Source: CBDUUP01 sp965370435 | Lineage (GTDB): Bacteria; Chloroflexota; Anaerolineae; Anaerolineales; UBA11579 | Reading direction: 5' to 3' | Assembly: GCA_965370435.1 (NCBI GenBank) | Contig: CBDUUP010000086.1 | Location: 1-13,591 of the forward strand | Length of the DNA stretch: 13,591 nt | Part shown: positions 5,671-13,056 of the stretch, one piece after another | Layout of the letters: every line of letters begins with the position of its first letter | Position numbering within the stretch: the first letter of the stretch is position 1 | Position numbers and translations under genes: made by a program | The notes under the pieces: generated by a model | Seen by the model: the letters and a program-made list of their open reading frames with translations, nothing else | Databases searched by the model: none | Told to the model about the DNA's origin: nothing

Positions 5671-7650
5671 CTATTCTCCATCCCAATCTCCGGTCACGGG
5701 GATAAACGCGGCGCTGCCGTAATTGATCCTGATGTCCGCAGCGCCGATGTCATTGGTGTTGCGCAGGAATACCTTTCCCTTCCTGTAGACTCCGATGGTA
5801 TCTACCCCGTCACCGTCCCAGTCACCGGTAAGCGGGATGGCATTGACCAGGATAGGATTGGTGATGATAATGTCAGCCGGGCCGGCGCTGTTTGAGTTGC
5901 GGAGCCGGAACTCCCCCGTCAGGCTCTCGAAAGTACCGATGGTATCTACGCCATCACCGTTCCAGTCACCCGCCACGGGAGTGAGGTCGCCGCCGTTGAA
6001 GATAAAAGCCAGATCAGGCGGGCCGCTATCATTGGAGTTGCGAAGTTTGAACTCGCCAGTAGCTATCACGTAGACGCCGATGGTGTCAACGCCGTTTCCA
6101 TCCCAGTCGCCGGTGATAGGTAAATTGGCGTTCCCGCTGCCCCCGAAAGCGAATTCGAGGTCGGCGGTTCCAGGGCTGTTGGTATTGCGCAGCGTGAACT
6201 GGCCCGTCTGGGGATTGTAGACGCCAATGGTGTCTATGCCGTCGCCATTCCAATCTCCGACAATGGGCAGAGCATCGGGCACACCTTGGCCGAAAATGAA
6301 CTTGATGTCTGGCCGGCCGAGGTCGTTAGTATTGCGGAGTTTGAAGCGGCTGACTTTGGGCTTATAAACGCCTATGGTATCCGTGCCATAGTCTAGATTT
6401 ACAGATTCGTAAACATAGGCAGAACCTGGGTTGATCAAAGACCGTGGAATCATGGCAGGCGCTCCGACAGCTATACGATCGCCATCAAAAGAAACTGCAT
6501 ATCCAAAGAGATCATATTCTGAGGCATCACTGGCTGTCAATTTAGCTCCTAAACCCCAACCTGCGCCAGTGAATTCATAGATGTAAACGGATCCAGTAGA
6601 CTCTCCACCCTCATCATCATTCTCAGCCCCAATAACGATGAGGTCCCCATTAATGGCTACAGAAATTCCAAAGTATTGGAAATGCCCGGCATCAGCGGCG
6701 ATTAACTTTACTTCCTGACTCCAATTCGAACCATCATATCTGAAAACATAAGCCGCGCCCGAATCGCTCCCCACAATATCCACGCCAGGCGCTCCGGCTA
6801 CAACCACATCCCCGTCAATGGCAACTTTAAATCCGAGTTGATCTAATATGGCAGGGTCATTGGCAATCATTTTTGCCTGCTGGGTCCAACTCGAACTTAT
6901 GCGCTGAAAAATGTAGACGGCTTCAGCATTATAACCACCATCATCGTCTCCAAATGCGCCTACTGCGATGGTGTCCGCGCTGATTGAGACCGAAGCGCCG
7001 AAATCGTTTGAAATATCCCCCTCGCTGGGAGACAGTTGGGCTTCTTGAACCCAATTATTTCCTGTCCTTCGATAAACAAAAACCGCACCCGAAGCGCCGA
7101 AACTTCTCTGCGCTCCCACCACAATCGTATCACCGTTAATTGCTACAGCCTTCCCAAACCAATCAGGCGTGTTGGCTGATAATATAGTAAGTTCATCCCA
7201 ACTGGCTCCATTTCGTTCGTATATAAAAGCGCTCCCAATACCAGGAGCGCCCACCACGATAATGTCTCCACTAACGGCAACCGAGTATCCAAAATATTCA
7301 TTCTCCACGCCATTGACATCCGTCAATTTGGCTTGTTGGATCCAATCGCCGCCTATTTTTTGAAAGACGTAGGCAGACCCTGAATTGCTGCTGCCCTCAT
7401 CATCTTTATAAGCCCCTACAACGACGATATCCCCGCTTAATGCAACTGAGAACCCATAGATATCATCATCTTCGCCATCATTGATTAATAATTTGCTCTC
7501 CGTGATTGATGATAAGTCTATCATTGAGGATGAAGATGCAATGGCGGGAGTATTAACATGGAGAGCGCTGAACACGACCCCCAAAACTAGCAAAATGGAC
7601 AACAAACGGAATGCGATTGAATTGACTGAGTTTGGGGCTGAACTATTCAT
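5671..7650 (-). CDS. Secreted FG-GAP beta-propeller protein with C-terminal aspartate-rich repeats
   Basis: A 659-residue exported protein. A signal peptide is visible (R15, hydrophobic core about 16-30, likely cleavage after AIA at 36-38). Seven FG-GAP-type repeats follow (about residues 50-420), each with an aromatic-Gly block, SVAxxGDxxVVGA, GSAYVF and a closing W. Seven blades suit one integrin-alpha-like propeller. From about residue 423 there are five repeats of 43-50 residues built on DTIGVY, LRNTN and GDWDGDGV. The last ends at GDWDGE. The Asp-rich DWDGDGVD loops are probably calcium sites. There is no sorting signal or membrane anchor at the C-terminus. Expected role: adhesion or ligand binding outside the cell, ligand unknown. 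ATG at 7650 follows GAGG. Coding GC drops sharply in the N-terminal two-thirds compared with the C-terminal part and neighbouring genes. Confidence 0.9.
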   Translation of the reverse strand: MNSSAPNSVNSIAFRLLSILLVLGVVFSALHVNTPAIASSSSMIDLSSITESKLLINDGEDDDIYGFSVALSGDIVVVGAYKDDEGSSNSGSAYVFQKIGGDWIQQAKLTDVNGVENEYFGYSVAVSGDIIVVGAPGIGSAFIYERNGASWDELTILSANTPDWFGKAVAINGDTIVVGAQRSFGASGAVFVYRRTGNNWVQEAQLSPSEGDISNDFGASVSISADTIAVGAFGDDDGGYNAEAVYIFQRISSSWTQQAKMIANDPAILDQLGFKVAIDGDVVVAGAPGVDIVGSDSGAAYVFRYDGSNWSQEVKLIAADAGHFQYFGISVAINGDLIVIGAENDDEGGESTGSVYIYEFTGAGWGLGAKLTASDASEYDLFGYAVSFDGDRIAVGAPAMIPRSLINPGSAYVYESVNLDYGTDTIGVYKPKVSRFKLRNTNDLGRPDIKFIFGQGVPDALPIVGDWNGDGIDTIGVYNPQTGQFTLRNTNSPGTADLEFAFGGSGNANLPITGDWDGNGVDTIGVYVIATGEFKLRNSNDSGPPDLAFIFNGGDLTPVAGDWNGDGVDTIGTFESLTGEFRLRNSNSAGPADIIITNPILVNAIPLTGDWDGDGVDTIGVYRKGKVFLRNTNDIGAADIRINYGSAAFIPVTGDWDGE

Positions 7651-7960
7651 AGAATCCTCGTGCTCTTGTTAGTAGAATTGGGTAAAAAAATTACCAATCT
7701 ATTGTATCATACGTCCACACAACATACTATTGACTCAATATTTTCTCCTGAGAGGTGAAAAGGACAAAAAACACCACTGGGGAAATGTTCAAGGGCGCCA
7801 GGGGGTGAAATTGGCTCTCGAAATCATTGTGCCTTCCCGGTTGTAGGGCAATATGTCGGTGAACATCATTGCTTCCATTAACGCCTGGGAAGACGAATCT
7901 GAAACGCAAGTTGGAGTCGATGCAAGACTGATCTGATTCCAATTGAAGCCTTGAAAACAA

Positions 7961-7989
7961 AGCAGCCAGTCGCGTAACGACTGGCTGCT
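7961..7989. terminator. Terminator hairpin downstream of the flavoprotein gene
   Basis: Arms AGCAGCCAGTCG (7961-7972) and CGACTGGCTGCT (7978-7989) pair perfectly over 12 bp around a 5-nt loop. T-rich tracts follow on both strands (TTATTTTT on +, TTGTTTT on -). It lies 55 bp past the stop codon of the minus-strand flavoprotein gene. The core AAGCAGCCAG is shared with the hairpin on the other side of the FG-GAP gene. Confidence 0.8.
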
Positions 7990-7998
7990 GTTATTTTT

Positions 7999-8032
7999 AC
8001 GTTCAACGTCATAACGTTTGAACGTTCTAACG
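7999..8032. repeat. Copy of the AACGTT-type short-period repeat
   Basis: Low-complexity sequence made of variants of ACGTTCAACGT and AACGTTCTAACG. The 12-mer AACGTTCTAACG (8021-8032) is the exact reverse complement of 13444-13455 near acpS. Read on the minus strand, the repeat follows the flavoprotein gene in the same orientation in which it follows acpS. Confidence 0.65.
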
Positions 8033-8044
8033 GTATTCCATCAT

Positions 8045-9391
8045 TTAGGCCAGACCAATGGCCTCCAACATTTCCGCATTTGAATTAAATTTATATTCCT
8101 CCTGGCCGAGTTTTTGGGCTTTGACCTGCTCGATCTGGTCGAGCTTTCGCCAGTCTGCGGTGGTGATGACCGGCTGGTCTAAACCCTGGAAGCATTCGGC
8201 CAGCTTGGCCCCGATGCTGAGGTCGTTGGCGGGGGTCAAGGTGTGCAGGTAGTGGAGGGTTGCCTTGGCGCCGTTGACCCCGTCCTTGCGAGCCACGCCC
8301 ACCAGTCCGTTGCTGGCCTCCCGCGCCCAACCGGCCAGGAACACGTCCGGGATGATCTCGCCGGTTGCGGGATCGTGGGCCTCATGGGAGATGTCGTCTA
8401 TAGGATAACGCGGATGGGGCGTTTTGGCGAATTCTTTCCATTCATCCAGCGGAAGTCCAAAGTTCTGGTCAATCCGATCGCCGATGCAGAAAACTACTGT
8501 GTCGGTCTCCACGATGCGGGTGGCGCCCAGTCCTTTGGCGCTGGTTCTGCCGTCATCCCGGAGAACCAGGGTGGTGTCCTCCACCTCCAGGGCGGTGACC
8601 TTGCCCGCCTCGTCGCCCAGGATGCGCCGCGGGGAGGATAGAAATTCGAGACGGAAGACCGTCTCGGAAACCGGCTCTAAGGCTTTATCCTGGCCGGAGA
8701 GGATAATATCCAGGGCGGCCTGGGGGTCCTGTCCCACGCCTTCCATCGCCGGGCGGCAGCGTTCGATCTCAGTCTTCAACGCCTCCAGGTCCAGGTTGGC
8801 GGCCACGTTCTCATTTTCTTTCTTGTTGAATTTGATCGCCGCCGGACCGCGGCGAGCCAGAGCCGTCACCGCATCCACCTTGAGGTCGCGGACCGTCCAA
8901 TGGGCGATATCCATCATCACGTTGCCCACCCCGATGATGACCACCCGCTTGCCGATGGGATGGGGCTTCTCGCTGAAAGGGGGCAGCTTGTTGTAGTGGT
9001 AGACCAGGTCTTTGGCATGGTACACGCCCTGGAATTCCTCGCCGGGTAGTCCCAGCCACTTGGTGCCCTGCGCCCCGACGGTGACCAGAATAGCCTGGAA
9101 TCCCAGCCCGCGCAGGCTGGCCAGGGTCAGGTCGCCCTGTTCTCCGATGGTGAGGTTGCCGTAGTACTCAATGCCGGGTGTATCCAGAATTTTGCGGAAC
9201 TGGTTGCGCAGCCCGGCCTTCATTTTATATTTATTGTGGTAAATGCCATATTCGGCCAACCCGCCCGGTTTGATGTCGCGGTTGAAAAGGGCCACGTGAG
9301 CGCCTTCACCAGCGAGGTGTTTGGCTGCGAATAAACCCGCCGGGCCTGCGCCGACGACTGCCGCTAGATATTTGCCATTTTCAGGGGTCAA
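8045..9391 (-). CDS. FAD/NAD(P)-dependent oxidoreductase, adrenodoxin reductase/FprA-like
   Basis: A cytoplasmic flavoprotein expected to pass electrons between NADPH and a ferredoxin-like partner. From the preferred start (448 residues) the FAD dinucleotide-binding motif VVGAGPAGLFAAKHLAGEG begins at about residue 12. The NADP-binding block VVIIGVGNVMMDIAHW is at about 150-165, and the C-terminal FAD contact GWAREASNGLVGVARKDG corresponds to the GWxRxGPxGxIG region of FprA and adrenodoxin reductase. There is no N-terminal Cys-rich iron-sulfur module, so it is not a full GltD-type subunit. Start: TTG at 9391 has GGAGG with 6 nt spacing and places the FAD motif where the family has it. An in-frame ATG at 9490 would add 33 residues but has no ribosome binding site. 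It is divergent from the membrane-protein gene. The redox partner is not in the window. Confidence 0.88.
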   Translation of the reverse strand: MTPENGKYLAAVVGAGPAGLFAAKHLAGEGAHVALFNRDIKPGGLAEYGIYHNKYKMKAGLRNQFRKILDTPGIEYYGNLTIGEQGDLTLASLRGLGFQAILVTVGAQGTKWLGLPGEEFQGVYHAKDLVYHYNKLPPFSEKPHPIGKRVVIIGVGNVMMDIAHWTVRDLKVDAVTALARRGPAAIKFNKKENENVAANLDLEALKTEIERCRPAMEGVGQDPQAALDIILSGQDKALEPVSETVFRLEFLSSPRRILGDEAGKVTALEVEDTTLVLRDDGRTSAKGLGATRIVETDTVVFCIGDRIDQNFGLPLDEWKEFAKTPHPRYPIDDISHEAHDPATGEIIPDVFLAGWAREASNGLVGVARKDGVNGAKATLHYLHTLTPANDLSIGAKLAECFQGLDQPVITTADWRKLDQIEQVKAQKLGQEEYKFNSNAEMLEAIGLA

Positions 9392-9542
9392 GAACAACCT
9401 CCACGTTGATAAGGGGATACGTTCATGGTTCTCCGTGGTGTGAACTACGAAAATTTTATCACAAATAGATCGAGTCGCTTGCTTGCTCATGCTGGTTTGT
9501 AAACCTATGCAGCGGGCAACCTCGATAAACCTGGCAGGATTG

Positions 9543-9572
9543 TTGGTGGAAATTCCTTATCTATGCTATATT
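9543..9572 (+). promoter_or_regulatory. Candidate promoter of the membrane-protein gene
   Basis: TTGGTG (9543-9548), an 18-bp spacer and TATATT (9567-9572) preceded by TG as in an extended -10 element. It would give a leader of about 70 nt before the ATG at 9651. That leader contains two units resembling the 9-bp minisatellite at 1838-1909. Confidence 0.4.
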
Positions 9573-9650
9573 TCAAGTGTCCCCCTGGTCTCAATGGTCA
9601 GACTGGCAAGACCATCCGGCCAGTTCGAGTGTGCTTTTGGAGGCAGCGTC

Positions 9651-10328
9651 ATGATAGATTATGATAAAAAAGAAACCCCTTCTCCTGGAGACCGGCTAAA
9701 CAGCTTGAAAGCCGCGCTGGATGAACGTCCCCAACTCAAGCGGTTCCTCTGGCAGAGAAAAGTAACCCCCGCCTTCTGGACCACCGCCTCGGTCATCTCC
9801 TTGACCATCAACGTTATCTTGATCGTGGCGTTGATCCTCCTGGGGCGGGAACTGTTTGGCCTCAAGAATTTGGTCACCGAACAACTGCTGTACGGCCTCT
9901 ACGATAACTTTGTGTTGATGGATGACGCCAATATTGACTCCATCATCAACGTGGATGACAGCCTCCCGGTGATCTTCGACCTGCCGGTGATTGCCAACAC
10001 CACCGTCATCCTCACTGAAGACACCACCATCACCGGCGCGCGGGTGTGGATCAACAGCGCCGTCCTGAACATCAACAACGCCAGCGCCACCATCATGCTG
10101 CCCGCCGGCACGGAACTGCCTATCGCCCTGAATATTATGGTGCCGGTTGACACCACGGTGCCGGTGGTGCTGAACATCCCCATCAGCATCCCCCTCAATC
10201 AGACCGACCTTCATACGCCTTTTGTGGGGTTGCAGAGCGTGCTTGCCCCTTATCTGATCCAGTTATACCAGGCCCCAAATTCCTGGAATGACGTGCTTTG
10301 CCGGGTGATAGGTTTGTTCTGCCGTTGA
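9651..10328 (+). CDS. Single-span membrane-anchored protein of unknown function
   Basis: A 225-residue protein. Residues 1-40 are charged and cytoplasmic, residues 43-65 form one strongly hydrophobic segment (ending ILIVALILLG), and the remaining 160 residues should lie outside the membrane. The outer part is rich in Val, Ile, Thr, Asn and Pro in short strands (LPVIFDLPV, TTVILTEDTTI, PVVLNIPISIPLNQT) that look like repeated beta-strands of one domain. Two Cys occur near the C-terminus. ATG at 9651 is chosen because GGAGG lies 7 nt upstream; the frame is open to 9483 but those residues look non-coding. I believe similar proteins occur in Anaerolineae genomes, but I cannot name a family. A scaffolding or envelope role is speculative. 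Confidence 0.82.
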   Translation: MIDYDKKETPSPGDRLNSLKAALDERPQLKRFLWQRKVTPAFWTTASVISLTINVILIVALILLGRELFGLKNLVTEQLLYGLYDNFVLMDDANIDSIINVDDSLPVIFDLPVIANTTVILTEDTTITGARVWINSAVLNINNASATIMLPAGTELPIALNIMVPVDTTVPVVLNIPISIPLNQTDLHTPFVGLQSVLAPYLIQLYQAPNSWNDVLCRVIGLFCR

Positions 10329-10350
10329 GCTTTCGCCTAGAATGATCGTA

Positions 10351-10377
10351 GGGGCGCAGCATCGCTGCGCCCTTTTC
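10351..10377 (+). terminator. Terminator hairpin, possibly a dispersed GC-rich repeat
   Basis: GGGCGCAGC (10352-10360) pairs with GCTGCGCCC (10364-10372) around a 3-nt loop and is followed by TTTTCT. It lies 23 bp after the stop codon of the membrane-protein gene and before the M16 genes. The core GGGGCGCAGC with its inverted partner resembles GC-rich hairpins I have met repeatedly in Chloroflexota-type sequences, so it may be a mobile palindrome reused as a terminator. Confidence 0.75.
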
Positions 10378-10434
10378 TATAGTATGATTTACTGTTGGCC
10401 GTAAAATATCCCCTCTCTGAATCGTCAAGGAATC

Positions 10435-11727
10435 ATGGAAAATAACTTCACCCAACACAAACTCTCCAACGGTCTCCAGATCATGCTCAAGGAGATCCAC
10501 ACCGCGCCCCTCATCAGCCATTGGGTATGGTACCGGGCCGGCTCAAGGGACGAAGTGCCGGGCATCACCGGCATCTCCCATTGGGTCGAGCACATGCAGT
10601 TCAAGGGCACGCCCCAGTTCCCCGGCGGCAAGCTGGACAAGGCCATCTCCCGTCTGGGGGGGGCCTGGAACGCCATGACCTACATGGACTGGACCACCTA
10701 CCTGGAAACCCTGCCCAGCGACAAGATCGATCTGGCCCTGCGCCTGGAAGCCGACCGCATGCAGAACAGCATCTACGACCCGGAGGAAGTGGCCTCCGAG
10801 CGCACCGTCATCATCTCCGAACGGGAGGGCGGCGAGAACAGCCCCATGAACCGCCTGAACGAAGAGATGCGGGCCGCCGCCTTTCGGGTGCATCCCTATC
10901 ATCACAAGGTCATCGGCGACATGGCCGACCTGAAAACCATCCAGCGGGAGGACCTCTACAACTACTACCGCACTTACTATGCCCCCAACAACGCCGTGCT
11001 GGCCGCCGCGGGCGACTTCGATACGGAGGAGATGCTGGCCCGGATACGGGAGCTGTACGAACCCATCCCCGCCGGAGAAGAGCCGCCCCGCCTCAACCGC
11101 CCCGAACCGGAGCAGCGCGGCGAGCGCCGCCTGACAGTAGAAGGGCCCGGCGAGACCACCTTCGTGCGGGTTGATTACCGCGCTCCCTCCGGCAGCGACC
11201 CTGACTTTTTCGCCTTCAGCCTGCTGGATTCCCTCTTGACCGGAGCCAGCGGCTTGAACATGTTCGGCGGCGGCCTCTCCAACAAGACCTCCCGCCTGTA
11301 CCGCGCCCTGGTGGAGGGCGAATTGGCGGTCAGCGTGGGCGGCGGTTTGCAGGCCACCATTGACCCATTCCTCTACGGCATCACCGCCACCGTCCACCCT
11401 CAGCGCACGGCGGAGGATGTGATCGCGGCTCTGGAAGAGGAGATCCAGCGCATCCAGGAAACGCCGCCCTCGCAAGACGAACTGGCCCGCGCCATGAAGC
11501 AAGCCCGAGCCTTGTTCGCCTACGGCAGCGAGTCCATCTCCAACCAGGCCTTCTGGATGGGCTTCGCCGAGATGTTCGCCTCCTACGATTGGTTCCTCAC
11601 CTATCTAGATAATCTAGCCCAGGTGACGCCAGATGAAGTGCAGCGCATCGCCCAGACCTACCTGCGCCCCCAGGCCCGGGTGCTGGGGATTTACCTGCCT
11701 ACAGGCAACGGGGAGGCGGCAACATGA
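10435..11727 (+). CDS. M16 family zinc metallopeptidase, catalytic subunit
   Basis: A 430-residue M16 (pitrilysin/processing-peptidase type) protein. The inverted zinc motif HxxEH is intact as H49-W-V-E52-H53. The third ligand is expected at E129 in ERTVIISE, the usual distance downstream. Two M16 halves are visible: the catalytic half (1-215) and the structural half (about 225-425). In the second half the conserved Arg/Tyr pair is not kept (LVEGELAV where partners have REQAGLAY), so substrate handling should depend on the neighbouring protein. There is no signal peptide, so it is probably cytoplasmic. It degrades or trims short peptides by family knowledge; the substrate is unknown. ATG at 10435 has AAGGA a few nt upstream. 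Its TGA overlaps the start of the next gene. Confidence 0.93.
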   Translation: MENNFTQHKLSNGLQIMLKEIHTAPLISHWVWYRAGSRDEVPGITGISHWVEHMQFKGTPQFPGGKLDKAISRLGGAWNAMTYMDWTTYLETLPSDKIDLALRLEADRMQNSIYDPEEVASERTVIISEREGGENSPMNRLNEEMRAAAFRVHPYHHKVIGDMADLKTIQREDLYNYYRTYYAPNNAVLAAAGDFDTEEMLARIRELYEPIPAGEEPPRLNRPEPEQRGERRLTVEGPGETTFVRVDYRAPSGSDPDFFAFSLLDSLLTGASGLNMFGGGLSNKTSRLYRALVEGELAVSVGGGLQATIDPFLYGITATVHPQRTAEDVIAALEEEIQRIQETPPSQDELARAMKQARALFAYGSESISNQAFWMGFAEMFASYDWFLTYLDNLAQVTPDEVQRIAQTYLRPQARVLGIYLPTGNGEAAT

Positions 11728-13022
11728 CCCACTCTAACGAAAATTCCCCTCGTCCCGGCTCTGCGCCCGGCCCGGATGACGTCACTCGCGTAGAACTGCC
11801 CAACGGCATCACCGTTCTGGCCCGGTCCAATTTCAACAGCCCCTCGGTCGTCATGCACGGCTATCTCTGGGCGGGCAGCCTCTTCGACCCGGACGAAAAG
11901 CTGGGCTTGGCCGATTTCAGCACCTCGGCCTTGATGCGGGGGACCCAATCTCGCGATTTCCAGGGTATTTATGAAGCCCTGGAGTCGGTGGGGGCCAGCC
12001 TGGGCGTCAGCGCCCGCAGCTATACCACCGGTTTTGGCGGCCGCGCCCTGGCCGAAGACCTGAGCTTGCTCCTCACTTTGCTCTCTGAAGTCTTGCGCCA
12101 ACCCACTTTCCCCGAGGAACAGGTGGAACGCCTGCGCGCCCAGATGCTGACCGGCCTGGCCCTCCGCGCCCAGAACACCGGCGCTATGGCCGCCCAGACC
12201 TTCGACGAGATGGTCTACGCGGGGCATCCCTACAGCCGCCTGGAGGAGGGCACCCCAGAATCTATCCAGGCCATCACCAGGGAGGATCTGGCCGCGTACA
12301 GCCAGAAGCATTTTGGCCCCCGGGGATTGACGGTGTCCGTGGTGGGCGCGGTGGAACCGGCCCAGGCAGTAGAACTGGTGCGCCATACCCTGGGCGATTG
12401 GGAGAACCCCGACCAGCCCGAAATCCCCGCCCTGCCCGACTTGACCCCCCTGGAGGAGGTCACCACCCGGCGGGTGGAGATCCCCGGCAAGAGCCAGGCC
12501 GACCTTGTGATGGGAACTTCCGGGCCGCCCCGCCGTTCGCCCGACTTTTTGGCCGCCTCCCTGGGCAACAACGTGCTGGGTCGCTTCGGGATGTACGGCC
12601 GCATCGGAGCGGCGGTGCGCGAGCAGGCCGGGCTGGCCTATTACGCTTACAGTTCGCTCTCCGGCGGCTTCGGCCCCGGCCCCTGGTACGTCTCCGCCGG
12701 GGTGAACGCCGAGAACGTGGACCGCGCCGTTGACCTGGCCCGCGAGGAAATCCGCCGCTTCATCGCCGAGCCGGTGGACGCCGAGGAACTGTCCGACTCT
12801 CAAGCCAACTACGTTGGCCGGATGCCGCTCTCGCTGGAGTCCAACAGCGGGGTGGCCGGCGCCCTGCTCAACATCGAGCGTCACAACCTGGGCTTGGATT
12901 ACTACCTGCGCTATCCCGGTCTGATAGACTCCATCACTACCGAAGACGTGCTGGCCGCGGCCCGTCAGTATTTAGACCCCGACCGGATGGCGGTGGCGAT
13001 TGCAGGAACGTTGGAAGATTAA
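11724..13022 (+). CDS. M16 family protein, non-catalytic partner
   Basis: A 432-residue M16 homologue in which the zinc motif is destroyed: the stretch aligned with GLAHFLEH reads GLADFSTS, giving D64, T67 and S68 in place of His, Glu and His. It keeps R299 and Y306 in REQAGLAY, the Arg/Tyr pair that in M16B heterodimers comes from the inactive subunit and holds the substrate carbonyl. Together with the upstream gene this predicts one composite active site. ATG at 11724 overlaps the TGA of the upstream gene (ATGA), which favours coupled translation in equal amounts. The N-terminal 18 residues are a Pro/Ser-rich tail before the conserved RVELPNGITVL. Confidence in family is very high; the heterodimer is an inference from complementary motifs and arrangement. 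Confidence 0.93.
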   Translation: MTHSNENSPRPGSAPGPDDVTRVELPNGITVLARSNFNSPSVVMHGYLWAGSLFDPDEKLGLADFSTSALMRGTQSRDFQGIYEALESVGASLGVSARSYTTGFGGRALAEDLSLLLTLLSEVLRQPTFPEEQVERLRAQMLTGLALRAQNTGAMAAQTFDEMVYAGHPYSRLEEGTPESIQAITREDLAAYSQKHFGPRGLTVSVVGAVEPAQAVELVRHTLGDWENPDQPEIPALPDLTPLEEVTTRRVEIPGKSQADLVMGTSGPPRRSPDFLAASLGNNVLGRFGMYGRIGAAVREQAGLAYYAYSSLSGGFGPGPWYVSAGVNAENVDRAVDLAREEIRRFIAEPVDAEELSDSQANYVGRMPLSLESNSGVAGALLNIERHNLGLDYYLRYPGLIDSITTEDVLAAARQYLDPDRMAVAIAGTLED

Positions 13023-13056
13023 AAGGTTGAAGGTTGAACGTTAGAATGTGAAAACG
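13023..13056 (+). repeat. AT-rich short-period repeat before acpS
   Basis: It fills the whole gap between the M16 partner gene and acpS with variants of AAGGTTGA, GGTTGAACG and GTTAGAA. It leaves no good ribosome binding site for acpS. The sequence closely matches 13435-13470 behind the gene. Confidence 0.7.

Larger units (their letters stand above)
7651..8044. other. AT-rich intergenic region (394 bp)
   Basis: It holds the upstream region of the FG-GAP gene (low GC; about 30 percent G+C in 7681-7740), a small imperfect inverted repeat (GGTAA at 7681-7685 and TTACC at 7691-7695), a terminator hairpin and a short-period repeat next to the flavoprotein stop codon. A 77-codon frame on the minus strand (7727-7960) is open but matches no family I know. 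It has no clear ribosome binding site and overlaps no recognisable domain, so I do not call it a gene. No convincing promoter was found. Confidence 0.6.

Noticed and set aside
7681..7695. GGTAA-A5-TTACC inverted repeat upstream of the FG-GAP gene as an operator
   Set aside because: Five-base arms in AT-rich sequence are expected by chance, and no promoter with good hexamers could be placed next to it.
7727..7960. 77-codon open frame on the minus strand in the AT-rich intergenic region
   Set aside because: No ribosome binding site, no recognisable domain and an unusual composition; it ends close to the FG-GAP upstream region and is best treated as chance or a decayed fragment.
10543..11502. 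319-codon minus-strand frame opposite the M16 catalytic gene
   Set aside because: Gly/Val/His-rich shadow of a real gene with intact HxxEH on the + strand.
11691..12884. 397-codon minus-strand frame opposite the M16 partner gene
   Set aside because: Low-complexity shadow; the + strand frame is a full-length M16 homologue with the Arg/Tyr pair.
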